Positions 44,049-56,893 of a stretch of 64,000 nt of DNA are shown one piece after another. Each line of letters starts with the position of its first letter. The first letter of the stretch is position 1. The position numbers and the translations under genes were made by a program. The stretch is from Warburgia ugandensis (Eukaryota > Streptophyta > Magnoliopsida > Canellales > Canellaceae): contig CP141127.1 in assembly GCA_035236585.1 (NCBI GenBank), forward strand, positions 75,373,495 through 75,437,494, in the 5' to 3' direction. The notes beneath the pieces are model-generated. The model was not told the DNA's origin and did no database searches. It saw nothing but the letters and a program-made list of their open reading frames with translations.

Positions 44049-45997
44049 ATGGCTTCTCCGTCTTCTTCTAGTTTCTTTTCTGGTGCTAAAATCATTTTAC
44101 TGGGTTTGATATTAGCAAGCTCTTTAATGGTTATTTTTGCTGGTAATTTCTACCAAGATGTGGAGATTACCTGGGGCGACGATCGTGCAAAAATATTGAA
44201 CAACGGTGAATTGCTTACTCTGTCCCTGGACAAAGCCTCCGGCTCTGGATTCCATTCCAAGAAGGAGTATCTCTTTGGGAAGTTTGATATGCAGCTGAAG
44301 CTTGTCCCCGGAAACTCTGCTGGAACAGTCACTGCCTATTACGTAAGTTTTCCATGACTTCTAATCCTTGGGTCCACTTTTTCCTGTCTTCGCTTGGATC
44401 GTTACATGGAGCAGTCACAAAATGGAAGTGAATACTTGGAAAACACGAGCGGGAAAAAGTATTAGCAGGATCCACTCTTTTCAATGATCCAAACCGTCTA
44501 TCTGTTAAACGATAAACCATGCGCCAAAACACAGACCCATTTGATAATTCTAAGCTCTGATATTTTACTTTAATCGGATGGTTGGAAAAGAAAACCAATT
44601 AACAGTTCACATTCATCAATTAAATGTCCACAAATATTCAAAGGCTTATAATCCTCCAATAGTAGAGGTGAACCCCACTTTGGATCACTGGAGTGAGTCC
44701 TACTTTGCCCTTTTGCCGACTTATGTATTCTTACTGGAAATATATGCCCGTTACGGCAGTGCTAGAATGATGCAAACATTACGAGCGGCCAGACGTAAAA
44801 GTAGAGCTCAATTTCTCAGAGCTCTAACCAATTCATTAGGATTTCCATGGAAAAGTGGCATCCCAGTATTCTCCCCGTTTGATGATACCATGTGATTATT
44901 TGTAAAGAAATTGTTGATGAATGAAGACCGTCCGCCCTTGTTTTTTCTTTTTTTAAACTACAGAACCAAAAGCCAAGAATTCAGGTAATAAAATTCGCAG
45001 CAGCAGTTGAATTTGGATCCACGAATCATGTAAATATGGAATACCAAACTAATGGTTAGATCATCATACAAGTAGGTTTATCATGCAGTTTTTTGGCCCT
45101 AGCAAAAAAGGGCATCCATCATGTAATAGTTCCATACTGCTATATATATACATCACAGTTCTTACGTCTTAGGTCTAATATCTGGTATTTTAATTGACTT
45201 GCAGCTTTCATCTCAAGGAGCGACCCACGACGAGATCGACTTCGAATTTCTAGGCAACATTACTGGAGACCCCTACATAGTCCACACCAACGTGTACACG
45301 CAAGGAAAGGGCGGCAGGGAGCAACAGTTTTATCTATGGTTCGACCCCACCAAAGACTTCCACACTTACTCCATCTTATGGAATCCTATCCACATAGTGT
45401 AAGCCCACATAACTCATACTATATTCATCAGTGGTCTAACTATTGAATAATGATTACATGGTGTAGTGCCGCGCTTATTATCTTTATGAAAATGTTCCAC
45501 AGAAGTTACTGCATATGGTATTATTGCATGATTCCGAGGCTATTACAGATCCTATAGATACGAGTCCTAATCTGCTCAATCCATTTGTTCCTTCTTTCAG
45601 CTTCTATGTAGATGGCATTCCCATTAGAGAATTCAAAAAAGCCGAATCAGTCGGAGTACCCTTTCCGCAGAATCAACCTATGAGGATCTATTCAAGCCTG
45701 TGGAATGCTGATGATTGGGCAACAAGGGGTGGGCTCGTCAAAACCGATTGGACACAAGCACCTTTCACTGCCTCCTACAGGAAGTTCAATGACAATGCCT
45801 GTGTTTGGTCTTCTGGTGTCTCTTCCTGCGCCTCAAGATCTCCTAGCTCCAACAATACTTGGCTAACACTACAACTGGATTTAACAAACCAGCAGAGATT
45901 GAAATGGGTGCAAAAGAACTACATGGTCTACAATTACTGCAATGACTCGAAGCGCTTTCCTCAAGGACTTCCTCCTGAATGCTCCGTCAACCCTTGA
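44049..45997 (+). CDS. XTH: Xyloglucan endotransglucosylase/hydrolase (GH16), three exons, 294 aa
   Basis: Exons are 44049-44342, 45205-45398 and 45601-45997. Introns of 862 and 202 bp have GT-AG ends. The ATG at 44049 ([10 protein letters not shown]) is the only suitable start; the open frame upstream begins with TTG. Residues 1-31 look like a signal peptide, so the enzyme is secreted to the cell wall, where the family cuts and re-joins xyloglucan chains during growth. The catalytic motif [10 protein letters not shown] covers residues 106-115, with Glu108 as nucleophile and Glu112 as acid/base. An N-glycosylation site (Asn116-Ile-Thr) follows directly, as in most XTHs. The C-terminal XET domain has the expected four cysteines (230, 239, 276, 290) and [12 protein letters not shown]. 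Length and motifs are normal, with no frameshift. The wording fits the main XTH group I/II. I infer transglucosylase rather than hydrolase activity from group, not from sequence. Confidence 0.95.
44343..45204 (+). other. XTH intron 1, with a repeat related to the upstream 195-bp unit
   Basis: GTAAGT donor and TTGCAG acceptor. Within it, near 44655-44700, TCCAATAGTA and CCCCACTTTGGATCACTGG resemble parts of the duplicated unit upstream of the gene. The 105-residue open frame at 44578-44895 has no family features and is removed by splicing. Confidence 0.8.
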
Positions 45998-47362
45998 GAG
46001 AAGGTCAGGTTAATTTGTGAGGCTTCTTCTGTACATTAACTTTTTCTTTTATGTCTCCCTCTTTTCTTGTAAAACCATTATTTGGTACTTACTGTTTGTG
46101 CTTCCACATGTGTAATGTATAGAGGATCCGCAACGGCTTTGTACTTGTGAAGAGAACAATAGTAAGTAATTCTCAAACAGAGAATCTTTGCAGTGTGCAA
46201 AAGTAGAACATACAATGCTATTTGGCAGATGGGTAGCAATCCTATCCCTTTGCGTTGAATATGTCAAAGAAGGATAAAACGACCTTCCGAAAAATAACTA
46301 GCAAAAGAATACAATAAATACTAAAAGAACACGTCCACTGTAATCATCCTGACAATCAAGGTTTAAGTATTTAAAAGACATGTATGCATAATCCAAACCA
46401 TTGATCCTGTAAACCATCATACGGCTCATATTGGGAAAATTTCAATTGATGCAGAGAATTAATACTTAAATAATAAAACAATTACCAGCTGAAGCACAAT
46501 GGCCTTGAGGCATACCTTTCTAGTGCATGTTCGCAAGTTCCAGTTATGGTCTTTTCTCCTTTGTTGGGATAAGATTTAGGAGTATATGTGAGGGGGAGTG
46601 TTTTAGGGATTTGTTTTATAATTCTTCGGTGGTTGGTCCTAGACACTCCATATTGTACAGTACATACAAACAAACAAACAATTACACGAAAAATTCAAAA
46701 TTTTGCAGTATTACAATAATAACTAATAATATACATTAGGATCATTAGAATATGATAGATCTTACATCTGTCGACTGATGGAGTTTTCCCTTTATCTTTT
46801 TCCATGAAGCAACCAGCTCTAAACCCAAAACTAGAGAGCAAATACAAGAATAGAGTAGTGATACACTTATAGGCAAATAGATAAAGACTTGCAGAACCTC
46901 CTTTTCAATCAACCTAAAATAGCATGCATTAGGATTTCTTATAGTCAAACAAGGTTGAATCAATCAAACCTAGATCATCAAAGTCTCTTTCTTCTCCACA
47001 AAAAACCACATAGGTGAAGAAAATTACACAAAATAGAAAAAACCATAGTAGGTTTTCCTCTCTTTGGCAATATAGTATTTGATTTTTTTATTAATTTCCT
47101 AATTAAAACAAGTTTCTACTTAGAATTGTTTGCAAAGTAAGCTTATGGTGACCTATAATCCTATCATCCAATGTTATTAGTTAACTGTCTAGATAATCTT
47201 ATCGCTTGATCAAGACAATTAGATTATTAGATATTTTAACAAGCTCAATTAGAGTTGCTAGAACATGAACTTATTTTTTATTTGACCATTAGGACCATTA
47301 TATCCAACTTATTCGATTTAGCTTGAAAATATTATAAACTCATCAATCTCTCCTTAATCCCA
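45998..47362. other. XTH 3' flank, no further gene seen
   Basis: The 3' untranslated region probably ends within 300 bp; AATAAA occurs at about 46312. Near 46588, GTGAGGGGGAGTGTTTTAGGG looks like a Copia-type polypurine tract joined to an LTR start, but no further Copia sequence was identified. The rest is AT-rich. Confidence 0.5.
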
Positions 47363-47367
47363 AGGAG

Positions 47368-49222
47368 TGTAATATTCCAAAAATTTGTACCATTTTTATG
47401 ATTAGTTCAAAGTTTATTCAAAATATAAATATTTAATATTTATAATCAAAATAATTTGGCAATGAGACCTATATGGATAGTTGTATAGAGCTATCTAATG
47501 ACGCTATGATAGCTAGAATCCAATAGTAGAGATCTAAAGAAAAATAGATTTTTATGTTGATAACGACAAACCTTTCTAAATTTAGGTTCAAAAATGTTGG
47601 ATGTAACATCCCGGGGTTCCAACAGTCAGAATAATATCCACTTTAGGGTGCCCATACACCTCTCACAGCTTTGCTTTTCTCTAGTTTCCCAGCGAAAACG
47701 CGTTGTGACCGTTAGAAACACCCAAATTCTTACAAATGGCATAGCTTCCTCTTCCCCGGGCAATGTGGGACTAAACTCTCGGTTCCTCGCCTTGCTTAGA
47801 AGCCTGCCAACTCTTTTTGGCCCACCCTCATCGACCTGCCCTCATCAGCCCGCCCTCATTGGCCAAGGCTTCACCTATCCCCATTTAGGAACACGCGTCT
47901 CCACGTGTCTTACCACACGCAAGCACCCGCGTGCGGCTAGCCCCCATACCATGAGGGGAACTGGCTCTGATACCATTTGTAACATCCTAGGGTTCCAACA
48001 GCAACAATATTGTCCGTTTTGGGGTGCCCATACACCCCTCACGGCTTTGCTTTTCCCCAATTTCCCAGGAAAAATGCTTAGTGACCGTTAGAAACACCCG
48101 AATTCTTATAAATAGCCCAACTTCCTCTTCCTCGGGCAATGTGGGACTAAACTCTCGGTTCCTCACCTTGCCTAGAAGCCTGCCAGCTCTTTTTGGCCCG
48201 CCCTCATCAGGTCCCCCTCAAAGGTGGTAAGGTATCCATACCCAAAGTAGCACTAGTTTCTTTTTTATTGGTGTAGTAGGAACAACCATTGAAGGTGATT
48301 AGGACACTCTTTTGAGACATATCTATATAGCTCGGTGAAGGCTGGGTGGTAGTCCCTATAGGATATTAGAGGTCACAAGATTTAATGAGTGGGTCGTGAG
48401 CATAGTAAGTCCTATGAGATTTCTATTTTAGCTATTGAGAAGATGGATTATGGTTCTAAGATAGAGCATGAGATGATCTCTAGCTGAGTATTAATGACAT
48501 GTTGGTCGACGTACTTGCCTAGGTGCCAAAGTGCACAAGATATTTTGTCAGCTAGAGAGTGCCCATATCGTGATCTTATTGAGTGACTACTTTAAGATTT
48601 TGATAATCTTAGTTTACTTGAATTATCAAGTGTGATTATCTTTTTTATATAAATTGATGATACAAAAATGCATATGAATGCCTGTAAATGTACTTCATGG
48701 TACAACTAAGGTAAGATAGTTGTGTGATTCATTTCATTGGAAAACATGTTTTTAAAGCATATGTGTACTAGATGATATTTTTTTCGCGTTTGTGGTCTAA
48801 GTTTTTCTGCTGCATATAGTTATATACTCGACCTAATAAAACATTATATATCAACTTGGAAAGACCAAGAATGAGTAAAAGACTTAGAGAAAGGAATTTA
48901 AAGAAGAAATGTGAGTCTTAAGACTATTTGAGATTTATCTTCCTTGTATTACCTTGTTGACTATGAATGTATTTATATATGAAATGTTCCATTCTATTCA
49001 TTTGGCTATTACATTGTGATTGGGCTATGATTGGCAATCATTGGGCATGCTTTTCAAAAAGGAACAAAACTTGATGGGACTTATCTAGGGTTTTATTTGG
49101 GTAAGTTATCACTCAGGGATTTTTGAAAAATAAATTCTTCTGAAAATGTTCTTTTGCATGAATTATTTTGTAAATAAAATTTTCAAATAGGGATCCTACC
49201 TTTTGAAAAGAATTTTAAAATA
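47368..49222 (+). repeat. 5' LTR of the gypsy element, containing a TRIM and probably a large deletion
   Basis: Begins TGTAATATTCC. LTR sequence runs to 47601, then the TRIM occupies 47602-48209, then LTR sequence resumes (AAAGGTGGTAAGGTATCC). The 3' LTR has about 2.9 kb between the corresponding points, after discounting the inserted element, so this copy seems to have lost that part. The end is uncertain because the usual GGGTCATCACA terminus is decayed. Confidence 0.65.
47602..48209 (-). mobile_element. TRIM (short non-coding LTR retrotransposon), 608 bp
   Basis: Two direct repeats of about 232 bp, 47602-47833 and 47978-48209, begin TGTAACATCC and share GGTTCCAACAG, GGGTGCCCATACACC, GGGCAATGTGGGACTAAACT and GCCTGCCARCTCTTTTTGG. 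The 144-bp interior holds GCTCTGATACCA at 47964-47975. On the minus strand this is the initiator tRNA-Met primer site TGGTATCAGAGC, two bases from the right-hand LTR, so the element is on the minus strand. No coding capacity. The flanks TTGGA and GGTCC do not form a duplication, which fits a later deletion at its edge. No 5S rRNA-like segment was found, so it is not Cassandra. Confidence 0.85.
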
Positions 49223-49224
49223 GT

Positions 49225-49236
49225 TGGTATTAAAGC
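49225..49236 (+). other. Primer binding site (decayed), initiator tRNA-Met
   Basis: TGGTATTAAAGC against the consensus TGGTATCAGAGC, just after the 5' LTR. It fixes the + orientation. Confidence 0.7.
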
Positions 49237-50079
49237 CTAGATTTGTGTCACTCACCTCCAATTACTTAGTGCAAAGTCATGAATAGTCAACAAAATAAGG
49301 AATATTCCTGGTCCTTGTATGAGTAAGGGAGAGAAAATACACACAAGGAGTTGCTATCATTCTTATGATAATGACCTCAAGTATAACATTATACAAATTA
49401 GTATTCCCAATGAGTGGGAGATCTGTTGACATAGCAACCTCCTAAGGGTCTAGATCTAACTTGGATAAATACATAAAACTCCAAAGGGCATACCTTTCAT
49501 CTTGCAATAGTAATATGAGAATAATGAAAAAAGAATAAAAAAATATTCATGATAAAAGAGTCTCGTAGAGTCAAGAGAATTAAAGCATAAGAATGAACAT
49601 ACTATTGGATGTTTTCAATTGATTCCTTATGCTATTATAATAATTCAGTGGAAATATTGACATCAAGAGTTTCTAATGCTACTTTTGGTGAAAGTATCTA
49701 ATCTATGCTATTTATTTAAATTTGGATCATGGACTTGGACATTAAGTTTCTATTTTATGCAGTGATATGAATTGAAAATGGGTAAATCTAGTTTGTAGAT
49801 TAGATTACCCTATAGATCTTCTATTTGAATGTGATGTAGGGAGACTGAGTCTTCATGTATATTTCAAAATGTGAAACAAATATTTATCAAGTGAATTGCA
49901 TCGCATGTGTTAAATGCATAAGCCTTAAAAATAAATGAGGCTCTATTGATTTTTTTTTTTTTGGAGGAATGAGGAGTTCATTTCGCCATCACAACCTTAT
50001 GAACATATGTCATTTATGCTATAAAAGTGGCTAGTTGAGTTTGTAGAGGAAAGTAAACCATTCCATGGTAGTAATTTGG
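49237..50079 (+). other. Gypsy interior, gag and protease not recognisable
   Basis: Only about 850 bp separate the primer site from readable pol. A full gag does not fit, so gag is probably deleted. Stops are dense. Confidence 0.5.
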
Positions 50080-52360
50080 GAATTTTTAGATGTAAATTCC
50101 TAAGGATTTACCTAGATTACCACCTAAGAGAGAAATAGACTTTACTATCAAAGTAGTACTAGACACATCTCTTATCTCCAAGGCACCATATAGAATGGCC
50201 TCATCGAAGCTAAAAAAGTTAAAGAATTAGTTACAAGAACTACTAGAAAATGGATTCATTAGGCTTAATGTTTCATCAAGAGGAGCACTAGTACTTTTTT
50301 GTCAAAAAGAATGATAGGTCGAGGAGACTTTGTGCTGACTACAAAATGCTTAATGGTGTCATTGCAAAGAAAATATATTATTTAACCCATATTAATGACC
50401 TATTTGATCAGTTGTAGTTAGCCAAAGTATTTTTCAAGGTCAATTTAAGGTTCAGATACTATCAGCTCATGGTCAGAGAAGAGGACATCTCAAAGATAGC
50501 ATTTAGGACCCAATACAGACACTTACTAATTTCAAGTGATGCCATTTGGGTTGATGAATGCCCAGCTACTTTCATGGATCTAATGAATAGGATGTTCAAG
50601 ACCTTCATGGATAAATTTATCATAGTGTTTGTGGAGAATGTCTGGTTTATTCAATGAGTCTAAAGGAACATCAGGTACACTTGTGTATGGAATTGGATAC
50701 ACTCAAGACACATTAATTATATTCCAAATATAGCAAGTGTGAATTTTAGTTGGAAGAAGTTAGCTTTCTTGGCCACATTATCTCAAAATATGTTGTGGTT
50801 AATGAGCCTGGCAAAGGTAGAGGTAGGGGAGAAGTAAGAACACTAATGATTGTGATGAAGATATAGAGTTTCCTAGGACTCGTGGATCCTACTATAGATT
50901 CATTGATGGATCCTCACAAATTGCTTTGCCACTAAGTAAGTTTACTTGAAAAGATGTGAGTTTTGTATGAAATGATGCATGCAAAGATAGCTTCTAAGAA
51001 TTGAAAGGAAGCTAACAACTGCACCCATGCTCACCTTACCCTAAGGAAATGGAGGTTTTGTGTTATACAAGGAAATGGAGGTTTTATGTTATACAATTAT
51101 GTCTCAAGCAAAGGACTAGGGTGTATGCATTTTAACAGTTGAAAAAGTATTAGGTAAATTACCCCATCCAGGACCTAGAGCTTCCTATTGTAGTCTTTTC
51201 CTTGAAGATATGGAAGTATTATCTGTATAGAGATGAATTTGAGGTATTCACTAAAATAAGAACCTCAAGTATATCTTCTCTCACCAAGATTTGAATATCA
51301 GGCACAAAAGATAGATGGAATATTTAAACTCTTATGATTTTTCCATTTAGTACCACTCAGGAAAGGTCAATGTGATGGCTGATGCTTTAAGTAGAAAGAT
51401 GCGAGGTATGTGTGCAAACATGTTATCGAGGAGGTGGAAGTTACAATAAGAGGTGGTTGGATGTAGACTAGATAGTCAGTAGGGTGAATCATTCATGCCT
51501 AACTTGGTGGTGATATATGTCATAGTGAAGAGCATCCTTCAGATACAGAAGGATGATGCCGAGACATAAGCAATGGTTAGAAAACCAAGTTTTACCAAAG
51601 AAGCATATGGTAGTGTTCGGATGCATGGAAGATTAGTGATTCTAGCAAGTGCTTAATGGACGCAAAAGATTTCCAAAGAGGAACATTAATTGCAGCATAC
51701 CATTCACCCTAGTGGAATGAAAATATTTCAAGTTCTAAAAAGACATTTTTTATAGAATGATATGAAAAAGGATGTGGGAGAGTTTGTAAAAGGATATTTG
51801 ACAAGTCAACTAGTGAAGTCTGAGCATTGGAGGCTGTCATGGCTTTTGCAACCCATTGAGCTTCGTGAGTGAAAGTGGGACTATATCACCATAAATTTCA
51901 TTGCAAGTTTGGCCATGAAAGTGAGTGGGCATGACATGATTTGGTGATAGTTGATCAAAAAATGAAATTGACACAATTTCTCCTAATCCAATGAAATCAG
52001 TCCTCTGACAATTTAGTACAACTGTACATTCAAGAATCTATAAGTTGCACGGAATACCAATGACTATTACTTCCTATAGAGGTAGGCAATTTACCTCATA
52101 ATTTTAGGGATCTGTGTAGGAACCTTTGGGTTTATCATTGAGCTTTAACAAAGCTTTTCATTCTCAGACAAATGGTTAGTTTGAGAGGCTAATTTGAATT
52201 GTGGGGAAAGGGTCAGAAGTTGAAGAATAAACAGATTTCTTTAGTTAAAGTCCTCTAGCAACATTATTCAATCAAAGAGGAAACTTGGGAACTAGAGACT
52301 TATATGAAAGAGAAATATCCTAGTTTTCGTAAATTGAGGTTAAGAAGAATTTCAAGGATG
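50080..52360 (+). pseudogene. Gypsy pol (reverse transcriptase, RNase H, integrase, chromodomain end), heavily decayed
   Basis: In order: SKAPYRMASSKLKKLKN with LLENGFIRLNVSSRGALV (about 50155-50300) opens reverse transcriptase. RRLCADYKMLNGVIAKK follows. KVNLRFRYYQLMVREEDISK and PATFMDLMNRMFKTFMDKF (to about 50630) match the palm region, but the YVDD motif has become VFVEN. RNase H pieces follow to about 51400 (HSGKVNVMADALSRKM). The integrase zinc region reads HTIHPSGMKIFQVLKRHF (about 51700), then LLQPIELREWKWDYITINF (about 51855-51900). ETWELETYMKEKYPSF near 52285 is the end of a chromodomain, pointing to the chromovirus Tekay/Del group. Many stops occur in all frames. Confidence 0.8.
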
Positions 52361-52369
52361 AAACTCTTT

Positions 52370-52383
52370 AAAGGGGATAACAA
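52370..52383 (+). other. Polypurine tract
   Basis: AAAGGGGATAACAA directly before the 3' LTR start TGTAATATCC at 52384. Confidence 0.75.
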
Positions 52384-55070
52384 TGTAATATCCAAAAATT
52401 GTGTACCATTTCTATAGTTAATAATTCATTCAAAATATAGAAATTTAAGGGTTAGAAACTAAACAATTTGCAATGAGACCTCTATAAAGGGATAGAACTT
52501 GGAGAGAGCTAAACACTAAGATAGTTAGAATTTATCAATAGAGATCTAAGTAATAAAGCACAACTTTCTAAATTTTGGTTTAAAAATGTTGCAATGGTGG
52601 ACCCATATAGTTTCCATGATTAGCAACCAAGCCAACTAAGAAAAACATCTAGGTACATTGAATTATGTATAGAGATGTTTTTATCTAGGTTGAGACATAG
52701 AGAGAGAAAAAAGAAAGTTGAATAGACTAAGACTACTAATATAAGTGGGATGTCTTGGACTGGTAAAGAAAAGGAGAAATTGACTATTAAGGGAAAATAA
52801 CTGATGAACAAATGACCACCTCCCTCCTCTCTGATCTCCCAGATCTCTCTCTTGATGGTGACTAAGTAACAATGCTAGCATGTCCAATGTCCATCCACTC
52901 CAAGAATAAGCTATCGTTGGGAAGGTTTTTATAAACAATGAAAATTGACAACCTGGCATTAGATCTTTCACCAATGATTGTTATCATCCTCTTTGATGAA
53001 AGCAATAGGAAACCTTTTTTGGATTTGGGATTTTTTGTTGAGTTTTGGTCAAAAAAGGCATCGACAGTGCTGATGACCAATCCAACTCTAAAACCCTCTC
53101 CAAGCCATCTTTTCTGACAATTATCTCCATCCAAAAATCACAGTTGAGGTTGGTTCTCTATGATTGTACTTCATTTCATTGCTTGAATTTTGTTGTACAA
53201 AGGACTATGACCAAATCTAAGTTTTCTAACAAAATTTTCTCTTTTATCTATGGTTGGAAAACCATATATGAGATCTGACCACCTTTGTTAAGTGTTACTA
53301 GCTGTCAAGTGGCCGAAAAAATTAGATCTGATCATGATCCACAGTTGAAGAGGGACACCATTTTCTATGCAAACTAGAATAGGAAATGCAATCCGTATAG
53401 TACTGCATCAGAGTATGCAACAAGCAGAAGTCATGACAAAATATATTATTGCATGCAATGTAGGCTTGCAGTTCTAGAGATGCCAATGATTGGTGAATTG
53501 ATAGATCCTTTTACAACCCTTTTGGACACATGGTCCATAGATTCAACTATTCAAAAGCTAGATCAAAGTGATGATTTATTATTAGGGTGTCAATGTGCAA
53601 ATCCAACCATCCTTTCTCTCGGATCAATAATTCCCAATTCATGTTTTCCTATCTTGAATGTGGATAGGAAATCAATGGAGCATATCCAAGTTTCTAGTGA
53701 TCATGTTATGCTCCTAATGTTGATCTATGTCTAGAAAATTAGATCATTGATTTTGACAGCCAAAATCTCACAACCCTATTCATAGATCAATGGCAGATGA
53801 TCGATTTGCATTAATGTTGATCATTAGTTTATGTAAAAAGATCTGAACCATTTATCAGTGATATTATATGTTTGATTTCTTAGTTTTTCATGTACCAGCT
53901 AATTAGAGCTATTCGATCAATAAGAAAATGTATTAGATTTTGATTCATAATCTAAAGTTATGATGTTGTGCCATTCAGATTCCAATGGGCACATTGACTT
54001 TGGATTTGCTTTTAAATTATGATGCAAAGCTTAGATTTGACAATAATCTAGGATTGGATGTGCAAATTGGGTGCTAATGCACAATATGTGATGTGATTCA
54101 ATGTCGATGCACAATTTAAATTTGGATGTACTATCTAGACTTGATCAATAATTGGATTTTGATGCACTATTTAGGTTTTGATGGGTAGTTGTAGTTTGCT
54201 CTACAATTTGGACTGATTTGTGATATGAGTATGGAAAACTAAGAAAAGACGTGGATTAATTTCAGGAATCATTACAAGAGGTAGGTGAATCTGGTTGCTA
54301 AGTTTTCATTGATATTTTTGAAGGTATTGAAGATTCAATGACAATGTTCTTCTTATATATTTAATTGATTGAATGTCTACAAGTTGAGAGCATTGACTAA
54401 ATTATTTTGCGCATTTCCATGATCTATATTAGTGCTTTATTGTATGATCTATTAGCTAGTTGATGTATGTCCAAACATGTTTTTGGTAACCTAGTGATAG
54501 ATGATCTTTGGATTGAAATTTTATGATTTTTTATTTTTTTTGCATAAATGGAGTTGTGCGCATCATCTATTAACACCATTTAATATGTTATGTGATTTTA
54601 ATTCAAAGCACTATCCTGCTCATGTATAGATTATACAAGTATTAGATGTCAGAAAATAATGTTTTTTTGTATATAGTGTGTGCATGATCTCATTTTAAAG
54701 AATAGAATAAACTTTGGCAAATTTTCAAGATCAAATCCTTACCAATTAATGCATCATAGTGGTGTTTCTTCCTTGGATGTTATGTTATATGGTTCCATGG
54801 ATGATTGAAGCCTCTATGTCTTGAGAAGATGTTCTTACAATAAGATTAAATGATTCTAGGATGAGGACTACTAGAAGAGAGTTATTTTATAGTTTCAAAA
54901 CATCGCTTGATTTTTATCAGTTTTGGGATGGAATTAATTTTTTGTAAAAGAACCATTTGAGCTGTAAAAGATGCATGAGAACATTGTTTTATTATAGGAT
55001 GAATTTCTAGATTTTTAATGTGTTTTTGAGATTTCATAACATAAAAGTGAGATGTTATCCTTTTACATGT
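52384..55070 (+). repeat. 3' LTR of the gypsy element, first part
   Basis: Begins TGTAATATCC after the polypurine tract. The first 200 bp match the 5' LTR. The AGGTAGGTGAATCTGG ... CTAAGTTTTCA block near 54280-54310 matches AGGTAGGTAGTCTGATAC ... CAAGTTTTCA at 19429 in the 2.8 kb solo LTR. It is interrupted at 55071. ORFs called inside (52681-53734) are not genes. Confidence 0.65.
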
Positions 55071-56893
55071 TGTTGATTGTTTTCCACAAGTGCACAGGCT
55101 ATTGTGGTATAGTTTGTGCAAGTAAGGGTCGATCATACAGGGACTTCTCGACTTAAAAAGAAAGGTGTTTAAATAAAATTTAATTTGCTACAGATTAACA
55201 AAAATTATAGGAATTGAATAATAATAAAGTAAAAACTTAGATATATTGAATTAATAAAAATTTCACAATTCTAAATTCAAAAGTTAGAAAATTAAACAAA
55301 ATATCAATTGTAATCAACTTTCCTAGCTTGATCATAGCAAGATTCATCAATTTTGGCCACATCCGAGTCGAGCACCCTTCATCAATCTATCATTCTGATC
55401 TCTAATTAATGATTCAATGGTTGGATTATGCAGATCTTTCAAAAATGTGATGATCTGAATTAATGTGAAGAACTCAAGATAGGATGGCTTAGAATGATTT
55501 TCTAAGCTTCACATTTAAGGTAAAACTGCTAGATTAACTAGGGAATGTACTAAGATGAAGATATAAAATTTGATTGAAAATCTAGGGAGAAAAGGATCAA
55601 GAACTGAATTAGTCCTGTTGGTTAAAACTGAATCATTGATTCAGTTAAGCTTTAATCAAACATGGACTTATTTGGTGTTCTTCTATTCCTATTTGAGAAT
55701 AGAATAAAACTTGGATAACACAAAATAGGAATAAGGATAAGACAAAATAGGGAAAAGATGAAATACTATTAAGACGAAAAAGGATGGAAAGGGAATTAAA
55801 TAAATGGGTGTGAGGGTAAAACTAGAATTTTCTTTAAAAATTCCTTTATTCTTTTATCCGTAGCCATAAAGAAGATGTTACGCAAGGAGCTGTTTCAAAT
55901 AGCTCCTTGCATGTTTGAAACTTGAAATCTGATGATAAAGAAATGATTTTGGTAGAAACACAAGTTGAGTTTTCCTTAAATCAATGGATGCTTAAAAAAA
56001 ATGAAAGTACTTGGTGAGAATCAATGAGAAATAAGAGCAAAATCAAGGAAGAACCAAGGACAAACATGGTGAATGGGTAGAGAAGAAGATGACTAATAAT
56101 AGAAACGAGAAAGCACAACTAGTGAATAGGGGAAAAAATCATGGGAAAATAGAGGAGAAATAATGATGGAAATAGAAGAAAGAATTGGTGAGAAACGAAG
56201 AAGAAAGGCAGTGAAGAATAAGTGATGAAACAAATAGTGAACTAAAGAGGGGAAAATTATTACGAAAATAGAAGGAACAGGGGAAACGACAATGGAAGAC
56301 GAAGGAGCAGTTACTGGAGGTGGGGAAGTGGAGAAAATGGAACATGAATAGTAGCTAAAGGAGGGTATTAGGGAGGGTTAAGGATGCACGAGATGGAGGA
56401 GCTAGGATTAGTCCTCTTCTCAGTCTTGCTCTTTATAGTTTTCCCTCTTCTAAGTGTTCTTTTCATTCTCAATCATGAAACTACCCTCTCTTTACATATA
56501 TTTTTTTCTTAGAAGTTTTTTTTTATTCCAAATCAATTACTTCTTTGTTCCTTGCTCAAATTTAGAAATTGTTTCCTAATTACCTCTAATCACCTTTTTT
56601 TAGGCAATTTTCTCTTGGATTGCATCTTACATGATTTGGTCCATTTAATTTGTTGTGATTTGTCCAATTCCATTCTACTTGATCTACAACATATAAAATT
56701 CAATTAGAATCATCTAAATCATGATTTTATCATCTCTGATAATTATTTATTTGTTAAATTTTACAAAATCAATGGATGGATGAGCAATTGGATCTAAAAT
56801 GCATATTTAATCTAAAAATTCAAATTTGAGTGGTTAGATGATCTAATTATATGCAAATTTAGAAAAAATTTAGTTAAAATTGAACACTCAACA
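55071..56893 (-). repeat. 3' LTR of the TR-GAG element
   Basis: On the + strand it starts TGTTGATTGTTTTCC and ends ACACTCAACA. The polypurine tract on the minus strand is GTTGGAGAGTG at 56904-56894, preceded by GGGACTAGCAAAATGCTA. A purine-rich stretch lies at 55980-56350. Confidence 0.85.

Noticed and set aside
44578-44895. 105-residue open frame inside XTH intron 1
   Set aside because: No recognisable family, flanked by a normal GT-AG intron, and the coding exons on both sides join perfectly without it.
47594-48091. 165-residue open frame
   Set aside because: It runs across a TRIM LTR and interior; the second LTR copy does not keep the frame.
47602-48209. Cassandra TRIM (5S rRNA-bearing LTR)
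   Set aside because: GGGTGCCCATACACC looks slightly like the 5S start, but the remaining 5S sequence and its internal promoter are absent.
53453-53734. 93-residue open frame
   Set aside because: It lies in the 3' LTR of the decayed gypsy element and lacks any domain signal.
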